From NCBI GenBank assembly GCA_900554815.1, contig USIO01000036.1, positions 1 to 9,661 on the forward strand: a DNA stretch of 9,661 nt, written 5' to 3'. The DNA comes from an uncultured Clostridium sp. Its GTDB lineage: Bacteria > Bacillota > Clostridia > TANB77 > CAG-508. Below, piece after piece: positions 1-5,214 of the stretch. The notes under the pieces are model-generated. The model was not told the DNA's origin. It did no database searches and worked only from the letters and a program-made list of their open reading frames with translations. Made by a program: the position numbers and the translations under genes. Position 1 is the first letter of the stretch. Each line of letters begins with the position of its first letter.

Positions 1-23
1 GTTTTTCAATTACAAAATCGTAA

Positions 24-698
24 TTTTTTGGTCCACTTTTAGTTTATCAAAAACAAGATTATAGAAAAATAAAGAAACAACTAGAACAGAAAGAACGAAA
101 ACTTGTAAAAGCTAATAATCAAACAAAACAACTTGATAACTATAGTAAAGATGTTAATGCAATATTAGATAGTTTAAAACCTACTAAGCTAAACAAAAAT
201 AATATGGTTATTTCAAACGAGGATGTCGAGAAACTTAAAAATTATACTAAAGACGTAAAAGATATTACTAAAACAGTTAGAAGTGTAAATGACTTAAATA
301 TGGCGATTAAAGATTTTGAACATAATTCTTTTGAAATAGCACAGGAAAATCGTTCACTAAAATATCAGTTAGAGTTAAAAGATGATGAAATTAGTAATCT
401 TAAAAATAAGTTATATACTAAAGATAAAATCATAGACAAATTACAGGCTGAAAAGGAAAAAGTAAAACAAGAACTGAAAAAATTTAAAGACTTTTGGCAT
501 AATATTATGAGCCATTTCCATAAGCGAATATGCTATGATGAAGATGAAAACTATAAAATAGTGAGTGATGATTTATATAAAAATGGCATATTTGATAACA
601 ATGATAATGAAATCGCCAATAATATTTATAGAAAAGTAATCATACCAAATGAAAACAAAGCTGAAAAAAGTAGAATGAAGAATGATACAAGATTTTAA
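24..698 (+). pseudogene. C-terminal remnant of a MobV/Pre-type plasmid mobilisation relaxase
   Basis: The open frame runs from just after a TAA at 21-23 to the stop at 698. The first in-frame ATG (204) has no ribosome binding site, and the coding sense extends upstream of it, so this is the tail of a longer gene rather than a gene starting at 204. The visible part is a long, charged, Lys/Glu-rich coiled coil. It is followed by a tail (FWHNIMSHFHKR, then DENYKIVSDDLYKNGIFDN) of the kind I associate with MobV/Pre relaxases of Gram-positive mobile elements. The N-terminal catalytic relaxase domain is absent, so no nicking activity is expected. A weak hairpin (8-13 with 20-25, then T's) sits at the truncation point, and no CGG lies near it. 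The family call rests on the C-terminal tail only and is moderate; that it is a fragment is well supported. Confidence 0.6.
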
Positions 699-716
699 TA
701 TGGAGGAAGTTTGAAG

Positions 717-1013
717 ATGGAAAATGAAAAAGTAAAATATTTGATAGATATGATAAATAATATGGATATAAAAGATAAATTAAGATTAGCAGTATGCATG
801 AGCCAAAGCAAATGCTCTGGTCTTATATATAATTCCAAAGAAAATTATGAGAAATTTGATAACATGTTAAAAGATATAGATGAAGAATATAGAACTACAC
901 TTATAAATTTTGGAAAATATAAACTTATAATGTTTGCAATGGCTAAACTTATGGAGATGGAAACAACAGAACAAAATAAAGTAGCATTATATTTATTTAA
1001 TAATATAAAATAG
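717..1013 (+). CDS. Small unknown protein downstream of the Mob remnant (98 aa)
   Basis: I do not recognise this protein. A strong ribosome binding site (GGAGGA, 702-707) lies 9 nt before the ATG at 717. An in-frame TTG at 711 is too close to that site to be the start. The product is a mostly helical, charged protein with many Lys, Asp, Glu and Met residues. It has no signal peptide, no clear membrane segment and no motif I can name. It follows the Mob remnant by 18 nt on the same strand and shares its AT-rich, AGA-using codon style, so the two probably came in on the same mobile element. It contains no CGG codon. That it is a gene is fairly likely; its function is unknown. Confidence 0.65.
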   Translation: MENEKVKYLIDMINNMDIKDKLRLAVCMSQSKCSGLIYNSKENYEKFDNMLKDIDEEYRTTLINFGKYKLIMFAMAKLMEMETTEQNKVALYLFNNIK

Positions 1014-1032
1014 CTTTTAAATGTTGAAATAT

Positions 1033-1061
1033 TTGCGGAAACTAGCTTTTTATGATATAAT
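1033..1061 (+). promoter_or_regulatory. Sigma-A-type promoter for the MYG1-family gene
   Basis: A -35 box TTGCGG (1033-1038) and a perfect -10 TATAAT (1056-1061) are separated by 17 nt. Transcription would start near 1068, leaving a leader of about 110 nt before the ATG at 1178. This indicates that the MYG1-family gene is transcribed separately from the mobile-element genes upstream. Confidence 0.6.
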
Positions 1062-1177
1062 AAAATTGAGTTATGTTAGTTTTCTAGCATTTATCTATAT
1101 ACCCCCTAGTTACATCATAGGGTTGAAATAATATATTTTCACAAAAACAATAAGAAATAATTTGAGGAGGTAGAAAT

Positions 1178-2107
1178 ATGATTATTGGAGTAGGAGAACG
1201 ATGCAACACAAAATGCACAATGAATTTTGGTACACATAATGGAATATTTCATTGTGATGAGGTTGTTGGCATTGCAATACTTGAAATTGCACACATGAAT
1301 ACTGGTGCATATGTGGTGCGGACAAGAAACATTGATGAGTTGAATAAACTCGATATCGTAATTGATATCGGAGGTGGAATGTTCGATCACCATATGGCAG
1401 GTTTTAATGTATGCAGACCTACAGGTGAGAAGTATGCTAGTGCAGGACAGGTATGGAAGGAGTTTGCCGAGGAAGTGATTAGAAATGTCATGACTGAGGA
1501 AGGAATATCTATAGATGATAATGAAATCAAGGCAGTTAAAGAACAAATTGACAGAGAAGTTATCATTCCAGTAGATATGGAAGACAATGGCGAGAAGGTT
1601 AGCAATCATACCTTTAGTTTTATTCCAAAGTTTCTTCCGTCGTGGATGGAAGTTCCGAATTATGACGATGCTTTTTGCAGAGTTGAGGCAATTGTATTTG
1701 ACATTTTAAAAGAAATCGTAAAAGATAAGGTCGTACAAGTTGCTACAAAAAAGGAACTTCAAAAAAGATATGAATGTATCAATGATGGGATTTTGGAGAT
1801 TCCTGCACAAACAATGCCGTGGCTAGAAGATGTTGTAAACTATAACCAAACCCACAACTACAATGTAAAGTTCGTAATCTTTCCATATCCTGCAGGAGGT
1901 TGGGCAGCGCAAAGTGTTCCGCCGTCCATCGAGAAAAAGTTTGAACAGCTTGTTTCTTTCCCTAAGGAATGGGCTGGTGGAAATGAACAGACATTGCCCG
2001 TAATTTCTGGCATACAGGATGCAACATTTTGCCACAATGGATGTTTCTTTGCAAGAGCCAAAACTAAGGAGTCCGTCCTTGAAATGTGCAGAGTAGCTAT
2101 GAATTAA
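1178..2107 (+). CDS. MYG1/UPF0160 family protein (DHH-type metal-dependent hydrolase/nuclease fold)
   Basis: The 309-residue product matches the MYG1 family, DHH-superfamily phosphoesterases; eukaryotic MYG1 is reported as a 3'-5' RNA exonuclease. Visible signatures are GTHNGIFHCDE (18-28), VVRTR (46-50), the DHH triad after IDIGGG (70-72), a PYPAGGWAAQSVPP block and a C-terminal HNGCFFARAKTKE block. The length is normal and the gene looks intact. The start at 1178 is chosen because GAGGAGG ends about 8 nt before it; relatives usually begin near Met15, so the first 14 residues, with two cysteines, are an extension. Codon use (GCC, CGA, CGG, CCG present; GC near 40% by eye) differs from the AT-rich genes around it. 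Codon 48, the conserved Arg of VVRTR, is CGG at 1319-1321, the triplet at which other genes here shift frame. This suggests recent transfer. A bacterial role is not established. Confidence 0.88.
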   Translation: MIIGVGERCNTKCTMNFGTHNGIFHCDEVVGIAILEIAHMNTGAYVVRTRNIDELNKLDIVIDIGGGMFDHHMAGFNVCRPTGEKYASAGQVWKEFAEEVIRNVMTEEGISIDDNEIKAVKEQIDREVIIPVDMEDNGEKVSNHTFSFIPKFLPSWMEVPNYDDAFCRVEAIVFDILKEIVKDKVVQVATKKELQKRYECINDGILEIPAQTMPWLEDVVNYNQTHNYNVKFVIFPYPAGGWAAQSVPPSIEKKFEQLVSFPKEWAGGNEQTLPVISGIQDATFCHNGCFFARAKTKESVLEMCRVAMN

Positions 2108-2127
2108 GAAACAACTTCCAAAATCAT

Positions 2128-2157
2128 AACAGGAGAACGATGCTTCGTTCTCCTGTT
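2128..2157. terminator. Hairpin terminator between convergent MYG1-family gene and sua5
   Basis: A perfect 12-bp stem (AACAGGAGAACG at 2128-2139 with its complement at 2146-2157) closes a 6-nt loop. It begins about 20 nt after the MYG1 stop and lies 4 nt from the sua5 stop on the other strand, so it can end both transcripts. The T tracts on both sides are weak, so termination may be partial. Confidence 0.7.
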
Positions 2158-2160
2158 TAC

Positions 2161-3194
2161 TTATATAATATTATTTTGACAAGCTCTAACCAATCTATTC
2201 ATTATACTAAGTCCTAAATTTTTTTCTTCTAATCCCTCAATAAATGCAATGTCACAATTTAATCTATCTACTTTTCTTAAACTAGAAAAAATATTACTAG
2301 AAATCTCTTGAAGATTATTTTTACTGCCCAAACTAATAAATCTATTTTCAGGAACATTAATATATTCTTTATCTTCTATAAAACCTAGTACACAACAATT
2401 ATTATTAGAGATTAAATTATCATTTATCTTGGATATTTGATTTATACCTGTTTGTACTAATATACATTTTGTTTTAGGAGCATAATGTTTATATTTCATA
2501 CCAGGACTTTCTACTTTTTCATTTTCTTTAACTTTTTTAAACAAATTATCACTAAGTTTCACACTTCCGTACGACATTTTTTATATCATCTTCAGTAATA
2601 AATCCAGGTCTAAGAATAACAGGGACACCATCTATAACCTTCACAACGGTAGATTCAATTCCAATATTACATTTACCACCATCAACTATTAATTTTACTT
2701 TTCCTTCAAAATCTTCTTTAATATCTTCTATACAAGTGCCACTTGGTTTAGTAGATATGTTTGCACTAGGTGCTGCAAGTGGAATGTTACTTTTTTCAAT
2801 TACTTCATGAATTATTGGATGGCTAGGCATTCTAATCCCAACTGTTTCTCCGAAAGCAAGTTACAGTATCACAAATACATTTTTTTCTATTTAGTATAAG
2901 TGTAAATGGCCCTGGCATAAAGCTATGAATAAGTTTTTCTTCTATTTCATTTGGCTTTTCTGTAATATCATAAATCATTTTTTTATTTGCTACATGAACT
3001 ATTAAAGGATTGTCTTGGGCTCTACCCTTAACAGTAAATATTTTACTGCAAGCCTGATTTGAAAAAGCACTTGCTGCAAGTCCATAAACTGTCTCTGTTG
3101 GAAGTATAACTAATTCATTATTTTTTAAAGTTTCTATAACATTATTTAATTCATTTTCTTTTATATTATTTTTCCAATCATATATTTTTGTCAT
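2161..3194 (-). CDS. sua5: L-threonylcarbamoyladenylate synthase TsaC/Sua5, read through two +1 shifts at CGG
   Basis: The enzyme makes threonylcarbamoyl-AMP from threonine, bicarbonate and ATP for the universal tRNA modification t6A. The gene is split over three frames. Residues 1-114 run 3194-2853. The C at 2852 is skipped; residues 115-208 run 2851-2570. The C at 2569 is skipped; residues 209-343 run 2568-2161. The joined protein has 343 residues, normal for the two-domain Sua5 type. The YrdC domain shows LPTETVYGLA, KGRAQDNPLIVHV, PGPFTLIL, VGIRMPSHP, APSANIS (about 141-147) and a VILRPGFIT segment. The C-terminal Sua5 domain shows SPGMKYKHYAP (229-239) and a terminal NRLVRAC. The ATG at 3194 has AGAGG 8 nt upstream and its own promoter. 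Every motif is conserved on both sides of each shift, which argues against a decaying gene. The only two CGG triplets on the coding strand are the shift points. Confidence 0.93.
2567..2569 (-). other. +1 frameshift point 2 in sua5: GUA C GGA
   Basis: The frame of the middle segment reaches CGG and stops four codons later. Skipping the C gives DDIKNVVGSVKLSD. Relatives commonly carry a Val/Leu-Gly-x-Val pattern at this place between the YrdC domain and the linker, so the glycine read from GGA is the expected residue. Confidence 0.85.
2850..2852 (-). other. +1 frameshift point 1 in sua5: UUU C GGA
   Basis: Codon 115 in the starting frame is CGG. Staying in frame gives a stop six codons later. 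Skipping the C gives VTCFGETVGIRMPSHP, whose TVGIRMP block is the conserved Sua5 sequence with correct spacing to the preceding PGPFTLIL block. The glycine is read from GGA. The flanking sequence is not a homopolymer. Confidence 0.85.
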
Positions 3195-3220
3195 TTAAAT
3201 TACCTCTTTTACAATACATA

Positions 3221-3249
3221 ATTATACTAGAAAATAAGGCTATTGTAAA
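3221..3249 (-). promoter_or_regulatory. Promoter of sua5
   Basis: On the minus strand TTTACA (3249-3244) and a perfect TATAAT (3226-3221) are separated by 17 nt. They lie about 27 nt upstream of the sua5 start codon, giving a short leader that carries the AGAGG ribosome binding site. Confidence 0.75.
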
Positions 3250-3300
3250 GATTTTTCATAATATTTTGGTTTATAACATCGAATTTTTTAGTCATTTGTA

Positions 3301-3328
3301 TTGTATTTTATTAAAAAAATGATATAAT
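3301..3328 (+). promoter_or_regulatory. Promoter of structured RNA copy A
   Basis: TTGTAT (3301-3306), a 16-nt spacer and a perfect TATAAT (3323-3328). Transcription would begin near 3335, just before the first hairpin of the RNA candidate. It is divergent from the sua5 promoter. Confidence 0.6.
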
Positions 3329-3334
3329 AAATAA

Positions 3335-3501
3335 AACTGATTGATATTTGTATCAATCGTTAAGAGAGTAAAAAGTTGTAGATATCTACGACATTCGCTC
3401 CAATTTAAATAAGTTTAGACGGTTATTATAAAGTGTCACAAAATATCACAAATAACCCAATTTATTGAAAATACTGTCTTTGAAAACAGTATTTTATTTT
3501 T
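3335..3501 (+). ncRNA. Structured noncoding RNA candidate, copy A (about 165 nt)
   Basis: A promoter, a series of stems and an intrinsic terminator delimit a transcript with no plausible reading frame. The stems in order are: GATTGATA/TATCAATC (3339-3346 with 3351-3358, loop TTTG); GTTGTAG/CTACGAC (3375-3381 with 3386-3392), inside a weak outer GAG/CTC pairing that closes at 3398-3400; GGTTATT/AATAACC (3421-3427 with 3451-3457), enclosing GTG/CAC (3433-3435 with 3447-3449); and the terminator. Everything from 3398 onward recurs as copy B, including a compensatory change in the GTG/CAC stem, while the 5' hairpins differ. I do not recognise the family. The gene ends about 105 nt before the CYTH start, so a leader role for that gene is possible but not shown. 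Confidence 0.6.
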
Positions 3502-3504
3502 ATA
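3398..3504 (+). repeat. 107-nt conserved RNA core, copy A
   Basis: This aligns without gaps to 4857-4963 in the same orientation, with 7 substitutions in 107 positions. The first 33 nt and the last 40 nt, including the terminator, are identical. Substitutions concentrate in the middle hairpin and keep it paired. Confidence 0.95.
3468..3501 (+). terminator. Intrinsic terminator of RNA copy A
   Basis: A 10-bp stem (AAAATACTGT at 3468-3477 with ACAGTATTTT at 3486-3495) with an 8-nt loop is followed by a T run at 3497-3501. The identical sequence ends copy B. Confidence 0.85.
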
Positions 3505-3536
3505 TTTAATATGGTGTATCATAGATTATTATAAAA

Positions 3537-3563
3537 AATTATGGGTGTTGCAATAAAATTGCA
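3537..3563 (+). repeat. Short dispersed repeat, copy 1 (TGCAAT-AAA-ATTGCA hairpin)
   Basis: AATTAT is followed by GTTGCAATAAAATTGC, which holds a perfect inverted repeat TGCAAT/ATTGCA around AAA (3549-3563). Similar sequences occur at 4757-4782 and 5095-5118. This copy lies in the leader of the CYTH gene, 44 nt before its ATG. Confidence 0.7.
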
Positions 3564-3606
3564 GTAATAATTTTTAAATAAAAATAACACAAATAGGAGA
3601 AAAATT

Positions 3607-4206
3607 ATGGGAATAAAGCAAGAAAATGAAATAACAATGAAAGTAAATTGTGGAATAAGTGAACTATGTAAAATTCTAGAAGATAAGGGATTTAAAGTTG
3701 TAGATAGATTTAAAATGAATGATATATTTATGATACCAAATACTTTAAAAAGTAAGATAAAAGAATTAACTAGTAGAGAGATTCTAAAAAATGCAATACT
3801 CATAAGAGATATAGAAAATCAATTTAAAGAAAACAGAAATAAAAAAATTACTTTTAAAAAGAAAGAATTCAACAAAAGTGGTGATATACTAAGTCAAGAA
3901 TCTATTAATTGTGATATTTTTAATATAGATGAGGCTGTAAATTTCTTTCAAGCTATTAATTATTATGAAATAATGAATGTTATAGAAAGGGATATTGTTT
4001 ATGGAAAAGGAGACTTGGAAATAGCAATAAAAGGTATAGAGAATGGAGACAATTTAATTGAAGTAGAGACAGTATCAAATAATGACAATATAGACACAAT
4101 AGAAAAATTAAAAACACAAATTATAAATTTACAAATTCCTGTTGATACTAGTAATTTTTTTGTAAAAAAAGCAGAAATAGAATTAGATAAAATAATAAAG
4201 AGATAG
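3607..4206 (+). CDS. CYTH-domain protein (class IV adenylate cyclase / thiamine triphosphatase-like), 199 aa
   Basis: The protein resembles the CYTH superfamily, single-domain beta-tunnel enzymes that bind triphosphates and divalent metal through inward-facing acidic and basic residues. Matching segments in order are an N-terminal ENEITMKV strand (6-13) in place of the usual ExExK, LIRDI (65-69), ITFKKKEF (81-88), the IERDIVY strand (126-132), LEIAIKGIE (137-145) and LIEVET (150-155). The length fits the family. Start: AGGAG at 3595-3599 with 7 nt to the ATG. The substrate cannot be told; the first motif is not the exact ExExK form. Codon use is strongly AT-rich like the sua5-dac-topB group, with AGA as the arginine codon and no CGG. 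It follows RNA copy A after the terminator. I see no clear promoter of its own between 3505 and 3606, so it may depend on readthrough. Confidence 0.7.
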   Translation: MGIKQENEITMKVNCGISELCKILEDKGFKVVDRFKMNDIFMIPNTLKSKIKELTSREILKNAILIRDIENQFKENRNKKITFKKKEFNKSGDILSQESINCDIFNIDEAVNFFQAINYYEIMNVIERDIVYGKGDLEIAIKGIENGDNLIEVETVSNNDNIDTIEKLKTQIINLQIPVDTSNFFVKKAEIELDKIIKR

Positions 4207-4271
4207 ATAGTTTATTTAATATTAAAAATTTAAGGAATCTTGGACAATTCAAAATTTTGGTAGCAAAATAT

Positions 4272-4300
4272 TTGACAAATATATAAAAAGATGTTATTAT
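4272..4300 (+). promoter_or_regulatory. Promoter of the small RNA candidate
   Basis: A perfect TTGACA (4272-4277), a 17-nt spacer and TATTAT (4295-4300, one mismatch to consensus). Transcription would start near 4307. No open frame with a ribosome binding site follows. Confidence 0.6.
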
Positions 4301-4306
4301 ATAGTT

Positions 4307-4383
4307 ACATTAAACAAAAACATTCAAAGTTCTGCGAATGTCATTTGTGCTTGTATGTGTATCACAACTACACATACTTTTTT
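4307..4383 (+). ncRNA. Small RNA candidate (about 77 nt) with intrinsic terminator
   Basis: The interval is bounded by a near-consensus promoter and a terminator hairpin. Inside it ACATTC/GAATGT can pair (about 4319-4324 with 4336-4341), followed by the terminator stem. A long frame crosses this region on the plus strand, but it has no ribosome binding site and runs through several hairpins, so I treat the region as noncoding. It faces the 41-codon gene on the other strand, and the two transcripts would converge, so an antisense or spacer role is possible. No known family is recognised. Confidence 0.4.
4353..4383 (+). terminator. Intrinsic terminator after the small RNA candidate
   Basis: An 8-bp stem GTATGTGT/ACACATAC (4353-4360 with 4370-4377) with a 9-nt loop is followed directly by six T's (4378-4383). 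Confidence 0.75.
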
Positions 4384-4421
4384 ATTGTATGGGAAAAATC
4401 ACTTTCCTATACAATAAAAAA
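4378..4421. other. Long 19-bp hairpin with T6/A6 ends
   Basis: Arms 4378-4396 and 4403-4421 pair over 19 positions with a single G-T wobble around a 6-nt loop (AATCAC). The left arm starts with the T6 run of the preceding terminator, and the right arm ends in A6, which is a T6 run for the opposite strand. It may help end transcription on both strands between the convergent small RNA and the 41-codon gene. Confidence 0.6.
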
Positions 4422-4440
4422 CAACATTGCATTATATAAA

Positions 4441-4471
4441 AACAGGATAGACCACAACATTCTATCCTGTT
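4441..4471 (-). terminator. Terminator of the 41-codon minus-strand gene
   Basis: An 11-bp perfect stem AACAGGATAGA/TCTATCCTGTT (4441-4451 with 4461-4471) lies 11 nt beyond the stop of the minus-strand gene. On that strand it is followed by TTTATAT. Confidence 0.65.
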
Positions 4472-4482
4472 TGACAATACTA

Positions 4483-4608
4483 TTATGTATTATCTTCTTT
4501 CATTTTTTCATCTTTTGTACTTGCCTTAGTAGATTTTAATGTTTCAATTTCTTCTTTTTGTTTTAATAATTTATCTACTAGTTGCAAAATTAGTTCTGCG
4601 TTTGTCAT
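4483..4608 (-). CDS. Small coiled-coil protein of 41 residues
   Basis: ATG at 4608 is preceded on the minus strand by a GGGGTGGAG ribosome binding site with suitable spacing, and the frame ends in TAA at 4483, just before a terminator hairpin. The product begins MTNAELILQLVDKLLKQ and continues as one charged, probably amphipathic helix (leucine/isoleucine heptad pattern, about residues 4-25), ending in a Lys/Asp/Glu-rich tail. It has no signal peptide and no cysteine. The helix could support dimerisation or membrane-surface binding, but no function can be assigned. A weak possible promoter (TTGCTT, 16 nt, TATTGT) lies upstream on the same strand, leaving a leader of about 80 nt. The clear ribosome binding site and the terminator make this more convincing than a chance frame. 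Confidence 0.6.
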   Translation of the reverse strand: MTNAELILQLVDKLLKQKEEIETLKSTKASTKDEKMKEDNT

Positions 4609-4756
4609 AAGTGCTCCACCCCTTCCCGTCCTTATGTAAGAGACTACCTTTTGACAAGAAAGGCTGATAATATATTACAATATGTTACATAAAAAGGCAA
4701 GCAAATATAGTAAAAATTTACAATTTACAATTAATATATGGTATAAATAGAATATA

Positions 4757-4782
4757 AATTATCTGGTTGCAGTAAAATTGCA
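4757..4782 (+). repeat. Short dispersed repeat, copy 2
   Basis: AATTAT, then TGGTTGCAGTAAAATTGC. The inner inverted repeat is TGCAGT/ATTGCA around AAA, pairing with one G-U in RNA. It lies about 65 nt upstream of RNA copy B; together with copy 3 it brackets that RNA. Confidence 0.7.
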
Positions 4783-4856
4783 ATAAATCTGAACAGTAGA
4801 TGTACGAAACTATGCGAAAATAGAGGCTTTAAGGCTGGTTATTTTCTGGCTGGCGC

Positions 4857-4963
4857 CTCCAATTTAAATAAGTTTAGACGGTTATTATAGAATGTTACAA
4901 AATATCATAGATAACCAAATTTACTGAAAATACTGTCTTTGAAAACAGTATTTTATTTTTATA
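4857..4963 (+). repeat. 107-nt conserved RNA core, copy B
   Basis: Direct, gap-free copy of 3398-3504, offset by 1,459 nt, with 7 substitutions. The similarity starts abruptly at CTCCAATTT and stops abruptly after the terminator T run, so the duplicated unit is the RNA scaffold itself and not a larger segment. Confidence 0.95.
4927..4960 (+). terminator. Intrinsic terminator of RNA copy B
   Basis: Same 10-bp stem, loop and T run as in copy A, identical in sequence. Confidence 0.85.
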
Positions 4964-5113
4964 ATTACGATTTTAGGAATTTTAATAGGGATAATATCAG
5001 ATAGTATCACGATTATAGAAACTTTTAAGAAAGAAAATGAAGATGTTGTAATTTATTATAATTGTGAAATTAATTATAAAAGTTGTGTAAAATCAATTAT
5101 GTGGTTGCAATAA
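4943..5113 (+). pseudogene. Possible coding remnant with a hydrophobic start
   Basis: A frame opens inside the terminator of RNA copy B and runs to a TAA that lies within dispersed repeat copy 3. It reads as a hydrophobic stretch (IITILGILIGII) followed by a polar segment with two cysteines and ends in MWLQ. It has no start codon near the beginning and no ribosome binding site. It could be the tail of a lost membrane protein or chance. Low confidence. Confidence 0.25.
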
Positions 5114-5118
5114 AATTG
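5095..5118 (+). repeat. Short dispersed repeat, copy 3, overlapping a promoter
   Basis: AATTAT, then GTGGTTGCAATAAAATTG. The second half of the inverted repeat is altered (ATTGAC instead of ATTGCA), and that change creates the TTGACA -35 box of the next gene. Confidence 0.65.
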
Positions 5119-5144
5119 ACAGTGTTTACATAACGTGATATAAT
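5116..5144 (+). promoter_or_regulatory. Consensus sigma-A promoter for the 216-residue gene
   Basis: Perfect TTGACA (5116-5121), exactly 17 nt, perfect TATAAT (5139-5144). Expected to be strong. Transcription starts near 5151. Confidence 0.85.
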
Positions 5145-5164
5145 ATAATGTATATTACATAACT

Positions 5165-5204
5165 TTGGAACTCTGAGGCTCTTGTCTCACCAATAACAAG
5201 GAGG
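5165..5204 (+). promoter_or_regulatory. Leader with two mutually exclusive hairpins before the ribosome binding site
   Basis: TTGG+TGAG (5165-5168, 5174-5177) can pair with CTCA+CCAA (5186-5193). Alternatively CTTGT (5181-5185) can pair with ACAAG (5196-5200), which abuts the AAGGAGG ribosome binding site (5198-5204). The two folds share bases, so the leader could switch access to the site. Both are short. Confidence 0.3.
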
Positions 5205-5214
5205 AATTAACATC

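Larger units (their letters stand above)
4823..4963 (+). ncRNA. Structured noncoding RNA candidate, copy B
   Basis: The conserved core (4857-4963) matches copy A at 100 of 107 positions. Its 5' neighbour differs completely: GAGGC (4823-4827) pairs with GCCTC (4855-4859) around a loop holding two GGCTGG repeats. This stem occupies the place where copy A has its GTTGTAG/CTACGAC hairpin. The middle hairpin is GGTTAT/ATAACC with an inner ATG/CAT in place of the GTG/CAC of copy A (G-C replaced by A-U), which supports a real RNA fold. The transcript start is not clear: a weak TATAAA lies near 4743, so the RNA may extend upstream to about 4755. No protein partner is visible next to it. Confidence 0.6.
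4609..5214. other. Gene-poor stretch holding RNA copy B, dispersed repeats and a coding remnant
   Basis: About 600 nt without an intact gene. It contains the leader of the 41-codon gene (4609 to about 4690, minus strand), an AT-rich stretch with a possible weak promoter (TATAAA near 4743), a dispersed repeat (4757-4782), RNA copy B (4823-4963), a short coding remnant (4943-5113), another dispersed repeat (5095-5118) and the promoter and leader of the 216-residue gene. I see no tRNA, CRISPR array or insertion-sequence gene here. Confidence 0.7.

Noticed and set aside
1104..1122. CCCTA/TAGGG inverted repeat in the MYG1 leader as a copper-type (CsoR) operator
   Set aside because: Only a 5-bp match with an unsuitable 9-nt spacer, and no copper gene follows.
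1139..1609. Minus-strand frames opposite the MYG1-family gene
   Set aside because: They are antisense shadows of a gene with clear family motifs and have no ribosome binding sites.
2567..2585. Placing the second sua5 shift in the A6 run just upstream of the CGG
   Set aside because: It would also restore the frame, but it would lose the Val-Val-Gly segment expected at this place in relatives and would be the only one of four breaks not at CGG.
3398..3504. The repeated RNA core as a Cas9 tracrRNA
   Set aside because: The AAATAAG...GTTAT stretch has a passing likeness to a tracrRNA nexus, but there is no CRISPR array, no cas gene and no anti-repeat in the window.
3335..3606. T-box or known riboswitch upstream of the CYTH gene
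   Set aside because: No T-box consensus or other riboswitch core is visible, and the second copy does not precede a related gene.
4291..4539. 82-codon plus-strand reading frame
   Set aside because: It has no ribosome binding site, runs through three strong hairpins and terminators and overlaps the better-supported 41-codon gene on the other strand.
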